Of a stretch of DNA of 64,000 bases, positions 59,736-64,000 are shown piece after piece. The position numbers were made by a program, and so were the translations under genes. The DNA comes from DTWD01 sp963662965 (GTDB taxonomy: Bacteria > Acidobacteriota > Vicinamibacteria > Vicinamibacterales > UBA8438). The notes below the pieces were generated by a model. The model was given only the letters and a program-made list of their open reading frames with translations, did not search any database and had not been told where the DNA came from. The stretch covers positions 4,030,001 to 4,094,000 of the forward strand of contig OY759970.1 in the NCBI GenBank assembly GCA_963662965.1. Reading direction: 5' to 3'. How positions within the stretch are numbered: position 1 is the first letter of the stretch; each line of letters starts with the position of its first letter.

Positions 59736-60516
59736 TTCCGGCAAAGCGAAGACGAACAGGTTGTTACCGCTGCTCTGGCGCGAGCACGGCCGGGGCGTTA
59801 CTCCGGGCGCCAGATCGGCCCGCCGGAAACCTTAGCCTCCGACCGTCGCGAGCCAACCACGAGGTCGGGTCCTGCTTGAGTCAACGGAATCGCCACGCGC
59901 CCGGACGACGCAACCGGCAATTAGCGGTTGATCAGGCACCGAAGGTCGGTAAACCTATGTGATAGTGGGGTTTGATCAAGTGATACGCGGTTCGGGGGAC
60001 TGGTAATGGCGTTTGCCGAGCAGACGGCGCCCAGAGCGTGGTTGGAGCGCGCGGCCGTATGTTGCGGACGTCCAGATATACAACGTTAGCCCGACAGAAC
60101 GAATCATGCCTCTTCCGCTTAATCTAGCCGAAGGCGACAAGTTCGCAATCTTGGGAATCACGAACATCGGTACCGAAGCCCTCGGTTCTGAGGTTTTGCC
60201 AGACCTGACGGCCGTACGCGATCGGCGTTCCCTCCTGGGAGCCACGCACGAGGCCCCGCGACCAGACCATCCGGATCTGGTCGACATTGTCGCGGTTGAT
60301 CTGATCGAGTGGGCTGTAGCCCCAGTCATCGAGCGTGCGGCGCCACATCAGCCAGTCGTCGGGCGACGGGTCCTGCAGCATCGCATCGGTGATGGGGGTG
60401 ACGGCGTCGGACGATTGGGCCCATACGCGCTCCGATGTCGTTCCGATCGCGAGCAGCGTCGCCAGCGTGCTGGCCGCGACGAACGGTGCGAGACCGAGAC
60501 GCAACGGTCGACGCAT
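59733..60516 (-). pseudogene. PQQ alcohol dehydrogenase with its middle deleted
   Basis: The first 102 codons (60516 down to about 60211) are intact: signal peptide, TPITDAMLQDPSPDDWLMWRRTLDDWGYSPLDQINRDNVDQIRMVWSRGLVRGSQEGTPIAYG. Homology then stops. The last 20-25 codons reappear on the same strand at about 59810-59733: TPRPCSRQSSGNNLFVFALPE and stop. The 400 bases between are unrelated. About 480 codons of propeller are gone. It begins right after the M20 hydrolase stop, so the original gene pair was probably an operon. Closest intact relative here is 28228-29991. Confidence 0.85.
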
Positions 60517-60517
60517 G

Positions 60518-62140
60518 TCAGGGCTCGAGCTGCGGGTAGTCGATGCCGAGCTGCTCGAGATAGGTGTCGTAACGCGACGGGTCGTAGTAGAGCTTCTCGA
60601 GCTCGGGCTTGAACCGCTCCATGATGTCGCGGTTGAGCCAGATCGCCGGTTCATCCTCCGGACGGAGAAACGTCGTGTATTGCCGGTCCTTGGTCTGCAC
60701 GTTGTTGAAGTAATCGTTCGCCTGCTCGACGAGCTCGGGTTGCAGAAGCAGGTCGAGTACCGTCAGCGCCTGCACCTTGGCGCCGGCGGTGGCGCCCTTG
60801 TGGGCGATCGGCGTCGCCATCGCGATCGCCTTGTTCCAGTTGTGCCCGCGTCCGCCGCCAATGTTCGATGGGAAGCGGAGCGACGCGGTCGGCACCACCC
60901 ACGAGATGTCGCCGATGTCATCGGAGCCGCCGCCGCGACGTTGGCGGTCCGGAATGCGCTCGGCCCCGTTCAGCGTCTCGGCCACCGTGGTCGACAGCCC
61001 GCGCTCCTCGACCTCGAGCATGCGCTGCACCGCGCGCGCGAACCGCTGGTCGTCGTCAGACCAGGCCGGCATCCCGACCCGCTGAATGTTGTCGAACATC
61101 GTCTCGGCGACCGCCTTGTTCATGTGCTGCGGCCAGGCCGCACCGAGTACCCGCGACTGCATCGTGGTGTCGGTCATCATCGCGGCGCCCGTAGCAATCG
61201 CGTCGCCGATGCCCCACATCCGCACGATCTGGTCGTAGTCGGTCTCGCGGAAGAAGTACCAGACGCTGGCGGTCGGCGGCACGACGTTCGGCTGGTCGCC
61301 GCCGTCGGTGATGACGTAGTGCGATCGTTGCTGGATGCGTAGATGCTCGCGGCGGTAGTTCCAGGCGATGTTCATCAGCTCGACGGCGTCGAGGGCGCTT
61401 CGTCCGCTCCAGGGGTCGACGGCACCATGCGCCGATTCGCCCTCGAAAAGATACTCGACTGACACGAGGCCGTTGCCGCGGCTGTCGCCCCACCCGGTCG
61501 AGAGGTCGCTGCTGACATGGCTGTAGAGGACGATGTCGACCTCGTCGAATATCCCCGCCCTGAGGTAGTGCGCCTTGCCGCCGAGTTGCTCTTCAGCGAT
61601 GCCGGGCCAGATCATCAGCGTGCCGTCGAGGCCCTCACGCTCCATCAGCGTCTTGACCGCGAGCGCCGCCGTGACGTTCACCGCTTGACCGGAGTTGTGA
61701 CCCTCGCCGTGTCCAGGTCCGCCCTCGAGCATCGGCTGCCGATAGGCGACGCCGGGCATCTGTGACGCCTGCGGGATGCCGTCGACGTCGGTGCCGAGCG
61801 CGATGACGGGGCGCCCGGAGCCCCACGTCGCGATCCACCCGCTCGGGATGCCCGCCACGCCCAGCTCCACCTCGAAGCCATTGTCCCGGAGCACCTCGGT
61901 GACGTAACGCTGCGTCTCGAACTCTTGGAAGCCGAGCTCGCTGAAGCTGAAGAGGCTGTCGACCATCTGCTGGGTGAAGATGCGCCGACTGTCGATGTCG
62001 GCGACCACCTCGGTCTTGAAGTCGTCAAGCCGGGGATCGGCCTCTGGCGCGGTGACGGCCTGGGGACGCGGCGCGGTCGCGGTCGCGCCGAGCACGACCG
62101 CGACGCCAACGATGGAAGACGACAAGAGAGTGGAGCGCAC
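60518..62140 (-). CDS. M20-family metal-dependent amidohydrolase (AbgB-like), exported
   Basis: 540 aa, GTG at 62140 after GGAGGATCATC, signal peptide STLLSSSIVGVAVVLGATATA. M20 peptidase fold: MVDSLFSFSELGFQEFETQRYV, VIALGTDVDGIP, GHGEGHNSGQ (metal His), GIAEEQLGGKAHYLRAG (catalytic Glu pair), the dimerisation domain around EYLFEGESAHGAVDPWSGRSALDAVELM, and DIGDISWVVPT. It resembles p-aminobenzoyl-glutamate hydrolase subunit B. An extracytoplasmic location is not usual for AbgB. Divergent from the next quinoprotein with 143 bases between. Confidence 0.85.
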   Translation of the reverse strand: MRSTLLSSSIVGVAVVLGATATAPRPQAVTAPEADPRLDDFKTEVVADIDSRRIFTQQMVDSLFSFSELGFQEFETQRYVTEVLRDNGFEVELGVAGIPSGWIATWGSGRPVIALGTDVDGIPQASQMPGVAYRQPMLEGGPGHGEGHNSGQAVNVTAALAVKTLMEREGLDGTLMIWPGIAEEQLGGKAHYLRAGIFDEVDIVLYSHVSSDLSTGWGDSRGNGLVSVEYLFEGESAHGAVDPWSGRSALDAVELMNIAWNYRREHLRIQQRSHYVITDGGDQPNVVPPTASVWYFFRETDYDQIVRMWGIGDAIATGAAMMTDTTMQSRVLGAAWPQHMNKAVAETMFDNIQRVGMPAWSDDDQRFARAVQRMLEVEERGLSTTVAETLNGAERIPDRQRRGGGSDDIGDISWVVPTASLRFPSNIGGGRGHNWNKAIAMATPIAHKGATAGAKVQALTVLDLLLQPELVEQANDYFNNVQTKDRQYTTFLRPEDEPAIWLNRDIMERFKPELEKLYYDPSRYDTYLEQLGIDYPQLEP

Positions 62141-62283
62141 GATGATCCTCCTCGACGCCCGCGCACGCGTGGGCGCATGTGTCGACGACGGCTCGATCCT
62201 ACGTCAGACGGAGCCCGGATGGATCCGTGCCTGGCCGCGGGCGCTCCGACCTCATATGATGGCCGGCACCATAGGAGGCATCC

Positions 62284-64000
62284 GTGAAGAACCGCCGACG
62301 GCATCCATCGCTCACACGACGGCTCGGACGTGGCGCGACGGCGGTCCTCGTGCTCGTCGCCACCACTGACATCGCCACGGCGCAATCTGACGTCCCGTAC
62401 GGCGAGTGGCATGCCTTCGGACGCGACGGGGCCAACACCAAGTATTCACCGCTTGACGAGATCACCGCCGACAACTTTACCGACCTTGAGATCGCGTGGC
62501 GCTGGACGTCGCTCTCGAAGGCAGTCGTCGACAGCAATGAGCGCATCCGTCCGCGCCAGTTCAACGCGACACCGCTCATGATCGACGGGCTGGTCTACAT
62601 CGTCACGGCGCTCGGGCAGGTGGCGGCGCTCGACGCCGGCACAGGCGAGCCGGTGTGGGACTACGACCCGCGCATCTACGACGACCTCGAGCGTCCGCCG
62701 AACATGGGCTGGCATCATCGCGGGCTCTCGTACTGGGACGACCCCAACAGCGACGATGCCCGCATCTTCATCGCCAGCCACGATCTACGTCTTGTGGCCC
62801 TCAACGCCCGGACCGGCGGCATGTATCCGGACTTCGGTCTGGACGGCTACGTCGATCTCGGCGGCACGGGCTACGAGCGCGAGATCGATCGGTCGCGGAT
62901 GACCTACTCGTCGCCGGTGGCGGTCATCGGCGACACCATCATCGTTGGCAGCATCATTCAGGACACCCGCATGACGCTCCGGGAGGCCAACCCGGGACAC
63001 GTGCGGGCGTTCGATGCCCGCACCGGTGACCTGAAATGGGTCTTCCGCACCATTCCCCAGGGTGACGACTACGGCGTCGACAGCTGGGGGAACGAGTCGT
63101 GGCGCTACAGCGGACATACCAACGTCTGGTCGTACATGGCGGTCGACGAGGAGCTCGGCTATGTCTATCTCCCGACCGGCACGCCGTCGAACGATTGGTA
63201 TGGCGGGATGCGCCCGGGCAACAACCTGTTCGCCGAGAGCATCGTCGCGGTCGACGTCGAGACCGGCGAGCGGGTCTGGCACTTCCAGGCGATTCACCAC
63301 GGCCTCTGGGATTGGGATTTCCCCACCGGGCCGAACCTGTTGGACATCACCGTGGATGGCCGCGAGATTAAAGCGCTGGCGCAGGTGAGCAAGCAGGGCT
63401 TCACCTACGTGTTCAACCGGGTGACCGGCGAGCCGGTCTGGCCGATCGAGGAGCGACCGGTGCCGCAGGGCAATGTGCCGGGCGAGTGGTATTCGCCGAC
63501 GCAGCCGTTTCCGACCAAGCCGCCACCGTTCGACCGGCAAGGCGCCACTCTCGACGATTTGATCGACTTCACCCCGGAGCTGCGGGCCGAGGCTGTCGCG
63601 ATTGCCGACCGCGCGCGGTTCGGGCCGATCTTTTCGCCGCCAGTCCTGCGCGGCGCCGAGAAGCCGTACATTCAGGTGCCGGGCGCCGGCGGCGGGGCGA
63701 ACTGGCAGGGGGCGGCGGTCGACCCGGAGACGGGGCAGCTCTTCATCTCGTCGTCGAGCACGAACATCGTCGTCGAGGTGATCAAATACGACCCGCCGGC
63801 GACCGTCGGATACTTTACCGACCCGTGGGGGGTCGGGATGCAGGGCCCACAGGGCCTGTCGATGTTTAAGCCGCCCTACAAGCGAGTGACCGCGCTCGAC
63901 CTGAACCGCGGCGAGCGGGTCTGGACGGCGCCGCACGGCGACGGCCCCCGGAACCACCCCGCGCTCGCGCACCTCGACCTGCCGCCGCTGGGCGGCGGCG
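62284..64000 (+). CDS. PQQ-dependent glucose-dehydrogenase-like quinoprotein (3' partial)
   Basis: Open for 572 codons to the window end, from a GTG at 62284 preceded by ATAGGAGGCATCC. Signal region RRLGRGATAVLVLVATTDIATAQ, then GEWHAFGRDGANTKYSPLDEITADNFTDLEIAWRW, ALDAGTGEPVWDYDPRIYDDLERPPNMGWHHRG, AFDARTGDLKWVFRTIPQGDDYG, NLFAESIVAVDVETGERVWHFQAIHHGLWDWDFPTGPNLLDI. Most similar to 24862-26841 (shared NTKYSPLD, PPNMGWxHRG, WYGGMRPGxNLFAESI). About 90-100 C-terminal residues are missing. Confidence 0.9.
   Translation, partial: MKNRRRHPSLTRRLGRGATAVLVLVATTDIATAQSDVPYGEWHAFGRDGANTKYSPLDEITADNFTDLEIAWRWTSLSKAVVDSNERIRPRQFNATPLMIDGLVYIVTALGQVAALDAGTGEPVWDYDPRIYDDLERPPNMGWHHRGLSYWDDPNSDDARIFIASHDLRLVALNARTGGMYPDFGLDGYVDLGGTGYEREIDRSRMTYSSPVAVIGDTIIVGSIIQDTRMTLREANPGHVRAFDARTGDLKWVFRTIPQGDDYGVDSWGNESWRYSGHTNVWSYMAVDEELGYVYLPTGTPSNDWYGGMRPGNNLFAESIVAVDVETGERVWHFQAIHHGLWDWDFPTGPNLLDITVDGREIKALAQVSKQGFTYVFNRVTGEPVWPIEERPVPQGNVPGEWYSPTQPFPTKPPPFDRQGATLDDLIDFTPELRAEAVAIADRARFGPIFSPPVLRGAEKPYIQVPGAGGGANWQGAAVDPETGQLFISSSSTNIVVEVIKYDPPATVGYFTDPWGVGMQGPQGLSMFKPPYKRVTALDLNRGERVWTAPHGDGPRNHPALAHLDLPPLGGG

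Noticed and set aside
60013..60612. Plus-strand open frame beginning inside the quinoprotein filler
   Set aside because: It runs antisense through the surviving quinoprotein head; only its first 60 codons are in the unexplained filler and they show no recognisable domain.
1..64000. tRNA, rRNA, CRISPR arrays, complete insertion sequences
   Set aside because: None seen: no regularly spaced direct repeats, no cloverleaf with a CCA-type acceptor end, no DDE or tyrosine-recombinase protein.

Overview
High-GC bacterial DNA, dense with genes for exported proteins. The combination of many PQQ-type quinoproteins, DUF1592/DUF1552 pairs, DUF6152, exported ankyrin proteins, carboxypeptidase-regulatory/heme/propeller proteins and ECF sigma/Ser-Thr kinase remnants is typical of Acidobacteriota, and I would guess a Vicinamibacteria-like, possibly host-associated or metagenome-derived genome. 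The lineage is an inference; no rRNA, tRNA or ribosomal-protein gene is present to anchor it. I saw no CRISPR array and no complete insertion sequence.

Layout. 0-6.3 kb: a patchwork of a partial PaoB-like FAD subunit, a BON lipoprotein, a MITE-like inverted-repeat element, a methyltransferase, and several decayed genes (a second truncated PaoB-like gene, an HlyD/penicillin-acylase chimera, a multiply frameshifted FAD monooxygenase). 6.3-13.4 kb: PQQ dehydrogenase, a thioredoxin-fold protein whose active site contains an in-frame TGA followed by a SECIS-like hairpin (a probable selenoprotein), a cyclase, a substrate-binding-protein/SpoIIE-phosphatase chimera, and another PQQ dehydrogenase. 13.4-24.6 kb: DUF3604 protein (one frameshift), heme/propeller protein, NHL protein, a glycosidase-like five-blade propeller, GNAT, VOC, a collapsed ECF/kinase locus, an MBL hydrolase and the first member of a five-member exported family. 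24.6-32.5 kb: three PQQ proteins on the minus strand, a PadR regulator with a palindromic operator, and two damaged VapBC loci. 32.5-36.6 kb: HNH endonuclease and PD40 remnants, then a Tat-exported FAD oxidoreductase with a partner protein. 36.6-59.6 kb: a long, mostly plus-strand run containing two DUF1592-DUF1552-ankyrin modules, c-type cytochromes, beta-propellers, DUF6152, four more members of the exported family, a tandem CMD lipoprotein and a PQQ dehydrogenase. 59.6-64 kb: a gutted PQQ dehydrogenase, an M20 hydrolase and a partial PQQ dehydrogenase.

How it fits together (inference). Nearly every intact product has a signal peptide, lipobox or Tat signal. PQQ dehydrogenases would oxidise alcohols or sugars in the periplasm and pass electrons to the small c-type cytochromes. 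DUF1592/DUF1552 proteins, propellers, MBL, VOC, CMD, M20 and cyclase enzymes look like a periplasmic catabolic toolkit whose substrate cannot be read from sequence.

Two other themes stand out. First, there are many deletion scars: in-frame or near-in-frame fusions of unrelated genes, C-terminal stubs and single-base frameshifts. These may reflect real genome erosion or, for some single-base events, assembly error. Second, a GC-rich intergenic repeat ending in GCCCCGTCTRA recurs directly before start codons or around stop codons.
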